Origin: Phoronis australis | Taxonomy: Eukaryota > Phoronida > Phoronidae | Reading direction: 5' to 3' | Assembly (NCBI GenBank): GCA_002633005.1 | Contig: NMRA01000423.1 | Coordinates: 337,231 to 368,790, forward strand | Length of the DNA stretch: 31,560 bases | In this document: positions 1-10,611 of the stretch, piece after piece | How the letters are laid out: each line of letters begins with the position of its first letter | Position numbering within the stretch: position 1 is the stretch's first letter | The notes under the pieces: generated by a model | The model's input: only the letters and a program-made list of their open reading frames with translations | Database searches by the model: none | Told to the model about the DNA's origin: nothing | Program-made: the position numbers and the translations under genes

Positions 1-1913
1 ACCTTCTCAAAAATTTTTGACTTAAAGTGCTTTAAAATCACACCCACAGTATAACGCCATAGGATTATCCCTTAGCGCAAGCAGTGTCGATGTGGCAACT
101 GAATGGAGTGTTCGAAAAACAGGATTGCAGGAGAATTTGTTTAAACTGGGAACAAATGAAAACATTAACGACCTCCTCAGAGGCATCTCTCTACGCGATA
201 CTTCTAAACTTATAGGAACATAATTTGCCGAAAAGTATCCGGCATATGAAGTACCTATGGTATGATCATCGTCTCTACTGGATCAGCAGTATTGTCTAAG
301 GCCTAGGCAGCCAAGGGGCTGAACAAGCTAAAAAACAACTGGTGATAATGCTGAGTCACACATGGAAAACACCAAGATGTATTTTTAAAAAACACGTACC
401 TGTTTTTGAAAGCTATACTTCTTTCTCTTTCTTGAAATGTGGCCCATAATGTACTTTTCCTGCTAACAAATGATGCACTCATGTTTCAGAATGTTCCTAT
501 CTTGTTCAGGTTAATTGGGTGTTTCAGATGTTGGAAGTATAATTGATTTTCTTGGGAAATCTTGGATAACATCTGTATCACCATAGACTATAGTACATCT
601 ATGGTATCACTTTCAGCAACTTCAGCTTTAGTACTGCTGTTGGTGCCTTGAAACGTTGCTATGCCGTTCTATGTCCTTTCAATTTTTTGGTCTGACACTT
701 GGTCTAGTCTACAGCACTCAGCAGTATACTGTGTAGGCTACCAGGACATGTCTTCTGCACAAACGTTTGTGACACCTCTTCTTCTTTTTGATCTACTGAT
801 CTGCAGAGTTCCACAGTCAATCAGCTTTCGTCAGGAAGCTTTCCTAAACTTCTTTAGGCTCTGACATCACAATTTTGTGCTGTTTGATAAACCTTGAATT
901 ATACAGGCATCATATTCCATGGGAGCAGCCATATTGAAGTAACTAAGCACAACAATACAATCTGGCTCTCTGATTGGTCAATTCACTAGAAAAGCGCCAT
1001 CAAGTGGCAGGAATGTGCATCATATTTTGTGCAAAAAACACCTTTTTTAGAAAAATGTGCAAGTGTAGACGTGGGAACTTTTTGGAATTTGATTTATAGG
1101 TATATTATCTAGCCACATAGAAAAAACTAGGTTGCCCCCCAAAGTACTCACAAGGATGAACGCTATGAAATCTGGCCCACCGACTACTAGGCCAGGCCAC
1201 TGCCTCGACGTCTGGAGACTCAGAACATCAGAACAATTCGTCTGGATTTTCGGCAAAATGTGAACCGCGTGATTGATTGACCATCAGTCTTATTAGAAGA
1301 ATGGTTTTGGTAAAATGTGTTTCTTCATGTGCTTAATACGTAGAGAAGGGTTTATTCTTTTCTAGGTTTTACCAGTTACCACTTTGTTCAATGTCATTGA
1401 CAAGTTGAATGTGTTCTCTCTGCATTTGTTCCTAACCAGTAAAACACCAAATAGGCCTACCAAAGATTGCCTAATTGATTATCCCTTAAACTACTTCATA
1501 CTTCAGTTGTATTTTAATAATAGCCAATTCCAATATCATTTTAATCATGTATTGGTGTTCTGTCATAATTCTATTCCTGTTTGTCAATGACACACATTCG
1601 TTAGAAACTATTTTGGACCTCGGACAGAAGTGAAACTGGACGTATAACTTAGTTTTACCATGTTTTTCAATTGATGCACCCAGCAGGTATGGTCGATATA
1701 CTAAGACAACTAGGCGACCTTCAACACTGCTGTCCAATACATGGTATTTTGTGGCCAACAAAGGAAAATTTAATTAAATGTTTTACTCACATCAAATTAA
1801 CAGAGAATCTGTGTACAATTGTGATATTTCAACCTTTGCATGACAAGTCATTAAGATTCATAGTGAAGTTAGTGATTGTGAAGTTTGCTATAAATTGTTC
1901 ATTGTTTCTGCAG
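1..1913. other. Upstream flank or first intron; no recognised gene beyond one weak exon candidate
   Basis: The sequence is AT-rich and stops are frequent in all frames. Apart from the possible exon at 50-223, the open frames (up to about 90 codons) show no domain, no plausible codon bias and no consistent splice borders. I see no promoter, CpG-rich block or start codon that can be tied to the downstream ankyrin exons. Upstream exons of the gene are expected in or before this stretch because exon 1914-2009 begins in phase 0 inside an ankyrin repeat. Confidence 0.5.
50..223 (+). CDS. Possible terminal exon of an unidentified upstream gene
   Basis: After a plausible acceptor (CCCACAG, ending at 49) the frame is open for 57 codons and closes with TAA at 221-223. 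The peptide is hydrophilic and looks amphipathic near its end (LLRGISLRDTSKLIGT). It contains no ankyrin signature and I do not recognise the family. A frame of this length can arise by chance, so the only support is the acceptor-like site and a protein-like composition. If real, it would be the 3' end of a gene upstream of the ankyrin gene. Confidence 0.2.
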   Translation, partial: YNAIGLSLSASSVDVATEWSVRKTGLQENLFKLGTNENINDLLRGISLRDTSKLIGT

Positions 1914-2009
1914 GACAGCGCAGCACTTCACATGGCAGCAGGGAAGGGCAGGACGGAGGTGGTGAGGGTGCTGGTGCAGGGTGGGGCCGACGTAGACGTG
2001 CAAAACAGG
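1914..2009 (+). CDS. Exon: ankyrin repeat 1 (32 aa)
   Basis: The exon follows a pyrimidine-rich acceptor (TTGTTTCTGCAG, ending at 1913) and ends at AGG|GTAATA. It encodes 32 residues in phase 0. The first half has the ALHMAAGKGRTEVV signature and the second half VLVQGGADVDVQNR, matching the LHxAAxxGHxxVVxxLLxxGADVNA ankyrin consensus. The usual G-x-T-P at the start is replaced by D-S-A-A, so it may be the first or an irregular repeat. GC is clearly higher than in the flanking introns, as in the other exons. Ankyrin repeats mediate protein binding; no partner can be read from sequence. Confidence 0.85.
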
Positions 2010-2573
2010 GTAATAGAAACTAATTGAGACGACATTAGAATTAAGACAATGTTATCTTTGTTACAAAAGCTGTAGACTATCTGAAGTTTAACTAAATGTT
2101 TTGTGTGTAAATACACTTTTCATATCTCATGATTTCAACAAATATTTTTCAATCTGTATTGTGTACATGCATCTTTAGAAACAGTGAAGTTTGAATTGTG
2201 TCAACAATATATTTGTCGACTGAACGTTGATACTTTTCTATTCTTAATGACAATCGTCCATTCAACATTACAACTTTATATTAAACACGAAGCCAGAAAT
2301 CGGTGAAGAAATACAACATGGCGGGATCGCTGTCAAGTTATGCAGGAACTCTGTAATTTCTTACAATCGACGTCTACAACATGCTCTGTTGTTACAGCAA
2401 TGTTTTAAAATCTGCAACACTTGGTTCTTGAAATCCTTACAAGTATTGTAGCGCCTTAGAGGGGTCAGTAATGTTTCATCTATGTCACCTTACAAGTTCA
2501 CTTTCCCCCTTGTATGTTAATTAGCTCTAAACGTTGATCGTCCATTCACACATCTCCATTATATATTACATAG
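2010..2573 (+). other. Intron 1
   Basis: This 564-base intron has a GTAATA donor and an ATTACATAG acceptor. Its last part, from about 2379, belongs to the tandemly duplicated block that also carries exon 2 and is repeated around exon 3. The rest shows no coding potential or recognised element. Confidence 0.7.
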
Positions 2574-2728
2574 TGGGGCATGACACCGCTGTACTGGGCA
2601 GCAGAGGGTGGTCATACAGACACAGTGGAGGTGATGTTGGCCAACAAGGCCAGTGTAGATGTACCTGATCAGGTAAGTAATGACACACAGGTTGTTTAGT
2701 TGAACTAGTTGTTAACAAACACGATGAT
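2379..2728 (+). repeat. Tandem exon-plus-intron duplication, copy 1
   Basis: This block runs from within intron 1, through exon 2, to just after its donor, and matches 2848-3186 along its whole length. The flanking intron parts are close to identical: I count about 7 substitutions in some 170 bases upstream of the acceptor. The donor-side sequence through GAACTAGTTGTTAAC is also shared. The duplicated unit carries one complete symmetric ankyrin exon with its own splice sites, so the event added one repeat to the protein. Confidence 0.9.
2574..2672 (+). CDS. Exon: ankyrin repeat 2 (33 aa)
   Basis: Exactly 99 nt, 33 codons, phase 0 at both ends, with acceptor ATTACATAG and donor CAG|GTAAGT. 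The product begins W-G-M-T-P-L-Y-W-A-A and has the VMLANKASVDV helix-2 and loop segment typical of an ankyrin repeat. The last 18 codons are nearly identical to those of the next exon, while the first half differs at many residues. Because the exon is symmetric (0-0) it can be duplicated or skipped without shifting the frame. It lies within a block of about 345 bp duplicated with exon 3. Confidence 0.9.
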
Positions 2729-2847
2729 TAAAACTGTTTACGAACACATTTTGTTGATATTTTTCACAATTTATTGTCCAAAAACAATGACAAGTTCAAT
2801 GTCGTCTGCTTTTCTTGGTGAAGAACCAAAGCTGCGTAGAGTTGTAA

Positions 2848-3186
2848 CATGTTCTGTAACGTTTTAAAATCTGTAACACTTGATTCTTGAAATCGTTACA
2901 AGTATTGTAGCGTCTTAGAGGGGTCAGTAATGTTTCATTTATGTCACCTTACAAGTTCACTTTCCCCCGTGTATGTTAATTAGCTCTAAACGTTGATCGT
3001 CCATCCACACATCTCCATTATATATTACATAGGTGGGCTGGACACCTCTGCACACGGCAGCACTGCGTGGTTATACAGACACAGTGAAGGTGATGTTGGC
3101 CAACAAGGCCAGTGTAGATGTACGTGATGTGGTAAGTAATGACACACAGGTTGTTTAGTTGAACTAGTTGTTAACACAACGATGAT
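2848..3186 (+). repeat. Tandem exon-plus-intron duplication, copy 2
   Basis: Second copy of the block at 2379-2728, carrying exon 3. It lacks a few bases near its left end relative to copy 1. About 120 bp of non-matching sequence separates the copies. The intron parts are more alike than the exon parts, the reverse of normal constraint. Confidence 0.9.
3033..3131 (+). CDS. Exon: ankyrin repeat 3 (33 aa)
   Basis: 99 nt, phase 0, acceptor ATTACATAG and donor GTG|GTAAGT. The product starts V-G-W-T-P-L-H-T-A-A-L-R-G-Y and ends VMLANKASVDVRDV. It is the sister of exon 2 with 16 nucleotide differences by eye, ten codons changed in amino acid and one silent. Changes fall at the residues around the conserved Gly-x-Thr-Pro turn, after LH, at the two residues before the next Gly, and at the last residues of the repeat. 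These are the variable, surface-facing positions of ankyrin repeats. The TPLH core is better conserved here than in exon 2. Confidence 0.9.
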
Positions 3187-4500
3187 GAACACACAAAATG
3201 TGACTTGGCTGAATCATTCAATGATTTAATTAATCGTGATTTATGATTTCATTTTAAACATTGACATTTTTGTTGCATTCCACCGCACGTGACGTGACGT
3301 GCACGCGACTTTAACTAATTACAGTCAAGTGACCTAATTATCGGACGTTTTGGCACATTTTGCATTATATTTCATTGAAAACATTACGGATTGTTGTAAA
3401 TTCTTTGCTGAAATAAAGAATTACCATTATAGAATTGTTGTGATACTATATCTTGTCACCGAAAGCCACATTTATGTTCCGACTGATCTTCAAAAAACAC
3501 AACAACCAAACCTTCGGAGAACCTAAATATCGGAAACCATGTTTCTCCATACGCCACACCGCGGAAAACTGACTAACCACGTAATGGCCGCGGGCACCTT
3601 GTCGCAAAATTTCAGCTCGAGTGTTTTGACATATATGCTGCTAGAACCCAGGTCCATTCGCAACAAAATTATCCATGAAATGAAATCTGATGACGGCGCC
3701 AAGTCGTTTCAATGAATTATTGCAGACGAATAAAGCACGTGCAAACTCACTGCAGTTTTTAGTATCACTTAGGCTTCTTGATATGACACCCGCACGTGCG
3801 CGGTCGGGGTTTGACTTGAGTTTAAAAACAAACGAAAAAATGGAACAGTGACATATTGTCTGTTCAATGAGATGGTTTCATTGTGGAAAAAGATTTTATT
3901 TTCAACTTTTATAACCGATTTATGCGATCGTCCATTTTAGGCCGACTTGGGGGTCTAAATTGCACCCTCTCTCGGTGAAATCAAAACGAGGCAACGCTGT
4001 AAAAACGAGACGGTGCCGGACATTGAATGCATTACAACGGAACAAAAATTGGTGTCATTTAATTCTCAGATTATGCTTCAAGTAAGATTCTATGAAATGT
4101 CCGATATTTAGGTTCCGTCTGATAATTAGGTACCCTATGTGTATAAACAGTTTTTAGTTCACCTAGACTTGCACACTGACTTGGTTCTTTACTTGCATTT
4201 CCACAGCACTCATTAAATGAATGTCGATCTGTTGTAATGTATGAGATCAAGTTGTTATATTTAAAACACTATTTTTTTCTACATCACATCAGAAAAACAG
4301 CTAAAAAATCCCACGCAAGTTATGTCTGAATTTAAATGTCAGGTTTTAGTCATATCCTGTTGAGTCACTCACTTCATTAGTATTGCAACTGATGTTGAAG
4401 TTTAAACTGGAAAAGTATAAAACTCGACGACTTTTTCACCCACTCACATCACTATGTATGATGCTGATCAACATTATCTATTTTTGTTCACTTACTGTAG
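3132..4500 (+). other. Intron 3, holding a possible MITE-like element
   Basis: 1.37 kb between GTAAGT donor and ACTGTAG acceptor. Most of it, 3332-4131, lies between an imperfect 16-bp inverted repeat and is described separately. A CACGTGACGTGACGTGCACG-like GC-richer patch lies just before it, near 3285. The remaining bases show no coding signal. Confidence 0.6.
3332..4131. mobile_element. Possible non-autonomous DNA transposon (MITE-like), 800 bp
   Basis: ACCTAATTATCGGACG at 3332-3347 is matched in inverted orientation, with one mismatch, at 4116-4131. A second, perfect inner pair is GAACCTAAATATCGGA at 3519-3534 and its reverse complement at 4100-4115. No open frame is present and I cannot define a clear target-site duplication, so the ends are uncertain. 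It could instead be an intron region that happens to contain related short motifs. Confidence 0.35.
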
Positions 4501-4602
4501 GGGGGTGACACACCGCTGCACGTGGCATCTGAAGGTGGACATACAGAGGTAGTGAAACTACTGTGCAAGGAAAGCGGATGCGACGTCAATGCCGTCAACA
4601 AG
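4501..4602 (+). CDS. Exon: ankyrin repeat 4 (34 aa)
   Basis: 102 nt, phase 0, after CTTACTGTAG and before AAG|GTATCA. The product has a full signature: GGDTPLHVASEGGHTEVVKLL, then CKESGCDVNAVNK, one residue longer than the canonical loop. The extra-residue loop and the VNK ending are shared with the next coding exon (13794-13892), suggesting these two are closer relatives than exons 2 and 3. A decayed copy of this exon is visible at 7751-7853. Confidence 0.9.
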
Positions 4603-5594
4603 GTATCACAAGAGTGTTGTACTTCTTGATTAGTTATAAATGTGTTTTAAATGGACTATGAGTTCGAGAATCTATTCATTCGTAATAAATATCTCGTCAA
4701 AAATGATCTGTCTCCTACTTACAAAGAATCTCTTCTTCACTCCATGTACCTCCCCAGATCACTCAGTGGATCAAAACAGCTTGTCTAATCGTATTAATTT
4801 GGCAGAAATAAAAAACAGACCGAACGCGCCATCAATGGTCGACAACAGCCACAGGTTCAGATTTCCTCGCTTCATTAATTATAACACATGCAGGTTTTTA
4901 ATCGGTTCACTACTAGGAATCAGATGCGCATTTAGGAAGGAAATCTTGGAAGGTTTTAGTCTTGCCTAGTTTAATATAACGATAATTTAGCAATCAATTT
5001 ATCCATGTGTTTTAACCCCATGGCTTAACTGTACATGTATTTCAACCCCACCACACAACCGTGTTTGTTCCTGCCAAGGGCGGATTTACTATTGTATGAT
5101 GTTGAAATCTAGGGCGTGACTGAGGCAAAGTCCCGGGCAGTCCGTCGAAAGCACAAGTCCTTTTATCACGGTGACAAGCCGAGCACTCTGAATCTAGTAA
5201 ACGAGCTGTAATCCACAATACATGTAAATCCAAAGTCTGTGTATACATGTGTACATGTGCAGGTGCTTTAAATTGTGTATACACTGAAGCTGGTTTGTTT
5301 ACGATTTTTGCGTGAATTTTGTTGTCGGAAACAGTACCGTGTTTTTTACCTGTCGTCTGCTTCACTTGTTTCAAAAATATGGCATCGTACTTCATCTCGT
5401 TGATCTCTCGTCTTTTTGTTATGTAAGCAAGTTTTATTGTTTAGCGATGAATACTGACTGCTTGTTATAAGTGACACGTTTTGTACCCTTATAATATCAA
5501 CACAATTATTTGAGTTTGCCAACTTCAAGCTGAAAGAATTCAAATTTATGTCGGGATATCTTGCAGAAAAATAGATTAATTACGAATGGGTGCC

Positions 5595-7745
5595 TGCTTC
5601 GCTAGAAAAATTGAAATTGACAAGTAAATCACTTAGATGGTAATTTTTATGTTTCAAAAGTTCAGGTTGATGCCATTATTTGTGTCTCGATGTTTAAACA
5701 AAAGATAACGGTATGTGAGTCTCGATGGTGTACATGTGTCGGTGAAGTTGACTTTACTGGTAAACATGGTAATTTATAAGATTATATATTTATTACCGAA
5801 GTTAAAAAAACGTGCCTTCAGCAGAACAAAAACGGTTATTTTTGTATCAATAAAACGAGAAACAAAATCAACGTTTGGAACCCTTGCTTTCCTAGAATTT
5901 TACACTTTCGCAAGGAAATAACAGATTATTTCGTTTGCTCAGTTGCAGTTGATTCAGCGAATTTAGTTGACCAAAGTGAATACGTTTTTGAATCATTTTT
6001 ATCATTTTGTTTTTTTTTCGGACATAGGCAGATGCATTTGTGTAAATGTTGTTTCATATCTTGAGCTTAACATCATTTTGCTTCACTCTTAACCTAAACA
6101 ATGCAAATGCCAAAAGTGAAAAATGTCACGGTAGGGCAGACAGTGTAAAAATACTTATAACTGGGTGCCAAACACACCACGGTGAGTCGTCTAGCGCTCG
6201 TGAGCTATCATTCAAACCAGTACTAAACAACCCACTGTACTTTTTCATCACATGTTCAAGCCATGTGGCCTCAGAATATTATAGATTATTGAGTAGAGAT
6301 AGTAAAAGTATTTGCCTATATCCGTGATTCATTAAAAAAATGAAAAGTTGGGGCTGGGAAATGATCCAATACATTCATTTGTTTTTCCGATAGAGTACAG
6401 TACAATTGCCAGTTATACTGATCGTGGCCAACTGTCGTATTTTTTGATTTTTCCAGCAGTGCACACCGTGAACATTTTCAGGTGTACTGACTCATGATAA
6501 ATCCGGCACATTGCAGGCTATAGCCCTCACTTTCAGTTCTGCTAAAGAAAATGGCACTCATATATTTCCAGTCGGCTAAACACAAAAGTTTCGAGCTGTT
6601 GTGGTCATTACAGCACTCGTAATGTTCGTTCGACTAGTTCGATTAAACGGGTCGTTTCTTCTGTTGCTACGATTATCTCACCCGTTTGCTGGCAGACCCA
6701 GATTTACCGCTTTATATCAAGTTTTCAATTTTCCTTATCTAATACTGACAACTATGCAGTAGCTGAACTAAATAACATTGACTACGTGTCATGAATATTG
6801 TTATTTTGTTAGTTTTCACAGCGCAGACTCCTTAGTGTCTCTTGTCTGCAGGCATCCTAAGTGTCGACGTTTTTAACAGTTCATGAAGAAATTCATTTCT
6901 CAGATTAATACGCATGCCAATAGTGCCTGTACTTTCCTCACGCGTTCAAATTCATTTTATTGAAACAAAACATTGAAATTCGGAAATATAAAAGTATAGC
7001 CTATATAATAGACGTAATTGACATTTGACATGGACTTTGACGTTCATTTATTATTCCTCCCATATTTACTCAATAACGGATTTTTACGGTACCTAACTTA
7101 GTTTGCACGTTGATGGCCACGCGTGTCCTTTTCAGTAAACCGTCATATAACGCTTCAATAAAGCATGATGCAGTTTCTGGATTCCAAGTTGGACATCCTT
7201 TATCAATCATTGTGGCGCACGGAAGAGAAATGACACGTCTTTCTTTTCTCCGGGACTGCAAAGTCCGAATTCTTCCAGTCAATGCATACAGTATGGACGG
7301 TTTAAGAAGTTAATTCCACACGCCGTGTATGTCCTACACGCTGTACGCAAAATGGTTGTGAGTCCTTACGTATCGGATATTTATTTGGTTGGAAACTCTA
7401 AATATTGGCATCTGAAAAAATCAACTTTCACGCAAACTACTCTCAGAAGGCAGCCAATGTTGTCCATAAAGTGAACGTTTGCAAATCTACATTTTGTGGA
7501 ATAATTGAATTAGACAGCCGACAAGAATTAAACGAAACAATTTCGGGTGCGAAAATGGACTTTTGCGGTATTACTTGGTAAACTTGTCGTGTAGATTTCT
7601 AGAAAATATTCTAAAAAATGTGCCAGTCACGAAACAAACAACGCTAATTTTATAAAGATGGTCGATTGCTAGAACGTGTGGAATATTTGAGCTTATTTGA
7701 AAGAAACGCACAGCAGTAGACGCGTGCATTTGAATCGTTTCATTT
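5595..7745 (+). repeat. Ancient intronic duplication unit, copy A
   Basis: It begins near TTGAAATTGACAAGTAAATC (5611) and can be followed collinearly against 9475-11970. Shared anchors include GTATGTGAGTCTCGATGGTG (5712), AACGAGAAACAAAA (5852), GACAACTATG (6748) and GGTCGATTGCTAG (7659). The copies look roughly 75-85 percent alike by eye with many indels. It leads directly into the dead exon at 7751, so the duplicated unit was originally intron plus ankyrin exon. Confidence 0.8.
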
Positions 7746-7750
7746 ATTGT

Positions 7751-7853
7751 GATGGTGACACATCAGTTTACGTAGCGTCTGAGAATGGTTAACGAACGAA
7801 CAGTCTTGGAAGTAATTTTTGAAAAACGTGTCAATCTCGCAGTTGTCAAACAG
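7751..7853 (+). pseudogene. Decayed ankyrin exon (pseudoexon) related to exon 4
   Basis: GGTGACACATCAGTTTACGT and the following CGTCTGAGAATGG align with GGTGACACACCGCTGCACGT and CATCTGAAGGTGG of exon 4, reading G-D-T-S-V-Y-V-A-S-E-N-G before a TAA. After a frameshift the second half still reads LEVIFEKRVNLAVVKQ. The acceptor TGTAG has become TGTGA, and the donor position reads AG|ATAAAA instead of AG|GTAAAA. With both splice sites lost, a stop and a frameshift, it should not contribute to the protein. Confidence 0.75.
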
Positions 7854-10352
7854 ATAAAACAACAATGTAAATCACATTGTGTAGCAAGACAGAACTTTAA
7901 AAAATAATGAAAACACTTTCCGACTTAACTTTAATTTTCAAGTGTTGTGTTCTCCATCTCAGCGCTAAATATTCGTATACACGTTGGTGCTGATTGTCCA
8001 GGTTACCACAAATTTAGATCACGACATACATTTCCTGTATAATATATACTGACCTCAATTTCAACATAGCTATAATTCTGTACATAATCTGACTCCATTT
8101 CCGGAACATTTACTTCCATGTTCACTAAAGATATGTTAGTGATTGGTGGCAACATGTTATTGTTGGACCACATCTTATGTTCTCATAAGTATAAACAATA
8201 GTTTCAAATTGCCTTTATTATTCAGTGAAAAGCTACCAAAGTTCGTTGGATTACAAATTTATTTTTGTGAATGAATTATATCCTCATCGTTTCTTTCGGT
8301 TTGTATTTTGCAATTTTTTCTAGCTATCTTCACTGAAATTGTCACCAAAGTATCATTTACACAAACCTGTTCAGTTATTTAATGTTAGTTGTGCCATTCC
8401 GTTCAACTTTGCATACATTAGTCGTGCTTACATGTCGACGGGTGCCACCATTCGGAAATTTAGTGAAGCTTGCTTTAGAGCCGAGGCAATAACTGTTATG
8501 TCAGCAAAAGTTTCATTGATTTTCTTATACATGCACAGTGTACACAATTTCAATATTTGCCTTGTGAGCCAATATGTCTGTTTTATACATTTTTACCTTA
8601 TGTGCATGAAGTTGCGCAAAGGCGTGGATTTAAAAAAATTACAAAAGTATACAAAAATAATTATGCGCACATATACAACGGATTTCTACCTGTGCCTATA
8701 AGCAAGGCATAAGCATGCGTTTACAAGTATATGTGAAACAATTAAGAAGGAAATTTGCCTTAGTTTCTTTATTTCCTAAGCACGGAACGCACTTGTAATG
8801 TTGTGCAGTGGGTTACGATTTCCTTGGTTTACTCGAAAGAATTGAAGTGCATTACAAATGTGACAAGTAAAAATGACACGCATGTACAGCATATGCTTAA
8901 GCGGTCGAATAAATGTCAATGGCAATCTGACTATTCGTGTATTCGATCAGCAGCACAGATATTGATACCTGAAGGCTATTCCTACTGTGACAGAAGAATG
9001 GCCAAATTCAGTTGACATGATATAGACCGAGCATCTGCTTGAGCGAAATCAGTTTGCAAAATTTAAAAAAAGGACCAAATAGTTTACGTAAGCCACTGGT
9101 GTGCCAGCTGCAAATGACTAACGTTCGTTGAAAAATAACGATCACACCCAGTGGGCTCAAGGATTAGGACCATTCATTATGATTATTAAAAATGAATAAG
9201 ATTATATGGCGTATCAATTTTGTTTATTTTCTATACATGTACATTTTTCACCTGCCTTATCGAGAGTCACATCGCTCTTCTAACACCCAAAATAGCTTGA
9301 CAGCAACAAAGTATCCGTTAGATTTGATTAAAATGAATCAAATTGCTTCATTTTGTCCTCGATTAAATATCAGACAATTTCTTTCGCTAATCTGACTGAA
9401 AATAGACCACTTAGCTTTGATTTACATATGCAGTTCAACTAGGAATTGAAATGGTGGTAATCTGGACTGTGTTCAGCTTCACTAAAAACCTTGAAATTGA
9501 CAAATAAATCACCGAGATGGTATTTTTATGTTTCAAAAGTTTAGGTTGATGCCCTGTTTCGGTTGTTTAAACAAAAGATGGCGGTATGTGAGTCTCGATG
9601 GTGTTCATGTGTCGGCGAGGTTGCCTTTACTTGTAAACATGGCATTTATAGGATTATATATTTTTTACCCATGTTCAAAAAACATGACTTTAGTAGAGCC
9701 AAAACGGTTAATTTTAGAGCGATAAAACGAGAAACAAAACCAAGGAGTGGAATCCTCGCTTTCCTACATGTAGGTTTTTACAAACTAGCAAGGGAATAAC
9801 AGACTATTTCGTTTGCTCAGTTGCAGTTGATTCGGCGAATTTAGTTGGTCATGATGAATGCGCTTTTGATCATTTTTATCATTTTGTTTTTCTTTTAGAC
9901 TTAGGCGGATATATTTGAGTACAAGTTGTTAGACCTCTTGATGAGCTTAACAGTATCTTGCCTCACTCTTAACGTAAATAATGCAACTGACAAATCTGAT
10001 TATAAAATGTCACAATCATACAGGTACAGTAGGTTGCGCTGTGTAAAATACAAAGTAGGTGTCGAACACACCTTGGTACGTCGTCAAACACTCGTGAGCT
10101 ATCATTCATAAACTGAGTAAACAACGTGCTTTTGCATCACGTGTTCAGTCCATTCCACTTTAGTGTATTCTAGTTTTTAAGTAGTTGTAGTTATAGTGTA
10201 TGGTATATCGGTAAATAAATAATCCAATGCTTAGCTTTACCAATAGAGTACAATGCACACACAATCCTGCTCTTGACAAACTGTCGTATTTTTATTTTTC
10301 ACTAAGTCAAAGTGTTCCCGTTTTTAACTCACGGCAAAACTAGCATATCACG

Positions 10353-10365
10353 TAATATATCGCTC
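10353..10365 (+). repeat. Target-site duplication, left (13 bp)
   Basis: TAATATATCGCTC directly before the SINE; an identical word follows the element at 10599-10611. In the uninterrupted copy A the equivalent place near 6520 has one copy only (ATAGCCCTC before ACTTTCAGTTCT). Confidence 0.85.
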
Positions 10366-10598
10366 GAGGAGGCAGTGTGGCCTGGTTGATAAGTGCCTAC
10401 TTTCTTTACTCGAGGTCGTGGGTTCAAGTCCCACCAGGTCACACTGCTTAACCCTTGAGCCAGGTTTCTAGCTCCTCAGCTCGGTTTTAACCATATATTA
10501 ATAAAGCATAAACATATTTCAAGGTGATCAGTGCAATGGGTCCACATGCGAGGCCTGCGCCCGCCTGGTACTACGTGTATTAGACCGCCTGCAATTTT
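10366..10598 (+). mobile_element. tRNA-derived SINE, about 233 bp
   Basis: The head resembles a tRNA gene of Leu/Ser type: GTGTGGCCTGGTTGATAAG fits an A box, GGTTCAAGTCCC a B box, and GTGGG/CCCAC forms the T stem around TTCAAGT. GGCAGTG at the start can pair with CACTGCT after the T arm. A body of about 150 bp without coding content follows. The element is bracketed by perfect 13-bp duplications and is missing from the paralogous copy A. The direction is set by the internal promoter boxes. I cannot name the family. Confidence 0.8.
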
Positions 10599-10611
10599 TA
10601 ATATATCGCTC
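10599..10611 (+). repeat. Target-site duplication, right (13 bp)
   Basis: TAATATATCGCTC, identical to 10353-10365. It is followed by ACTTTGCGTTCTATTAAAGAAA, which aligns with ACTTTCAGTTCTGCTAAAGAAA of copy A and so marks the resumed pre-insertion sequence. Confidence 0.85.

Noticed and set aside
9528-9799. Overlapping plus-strand frames starting MFQKF and MFKQK as a gene shared with 5715-5921
   Set aside because: The frames shift relative to each other between copies A and B and no domain is present. The shared sequence is explained by the intron duplication.
10366-10446. Functional tRNA gene
   Set aside because: The D arm and anticodon region do not fold well, and the element extends 150 bp further with target-site duplications, so a SINE head is the better call.
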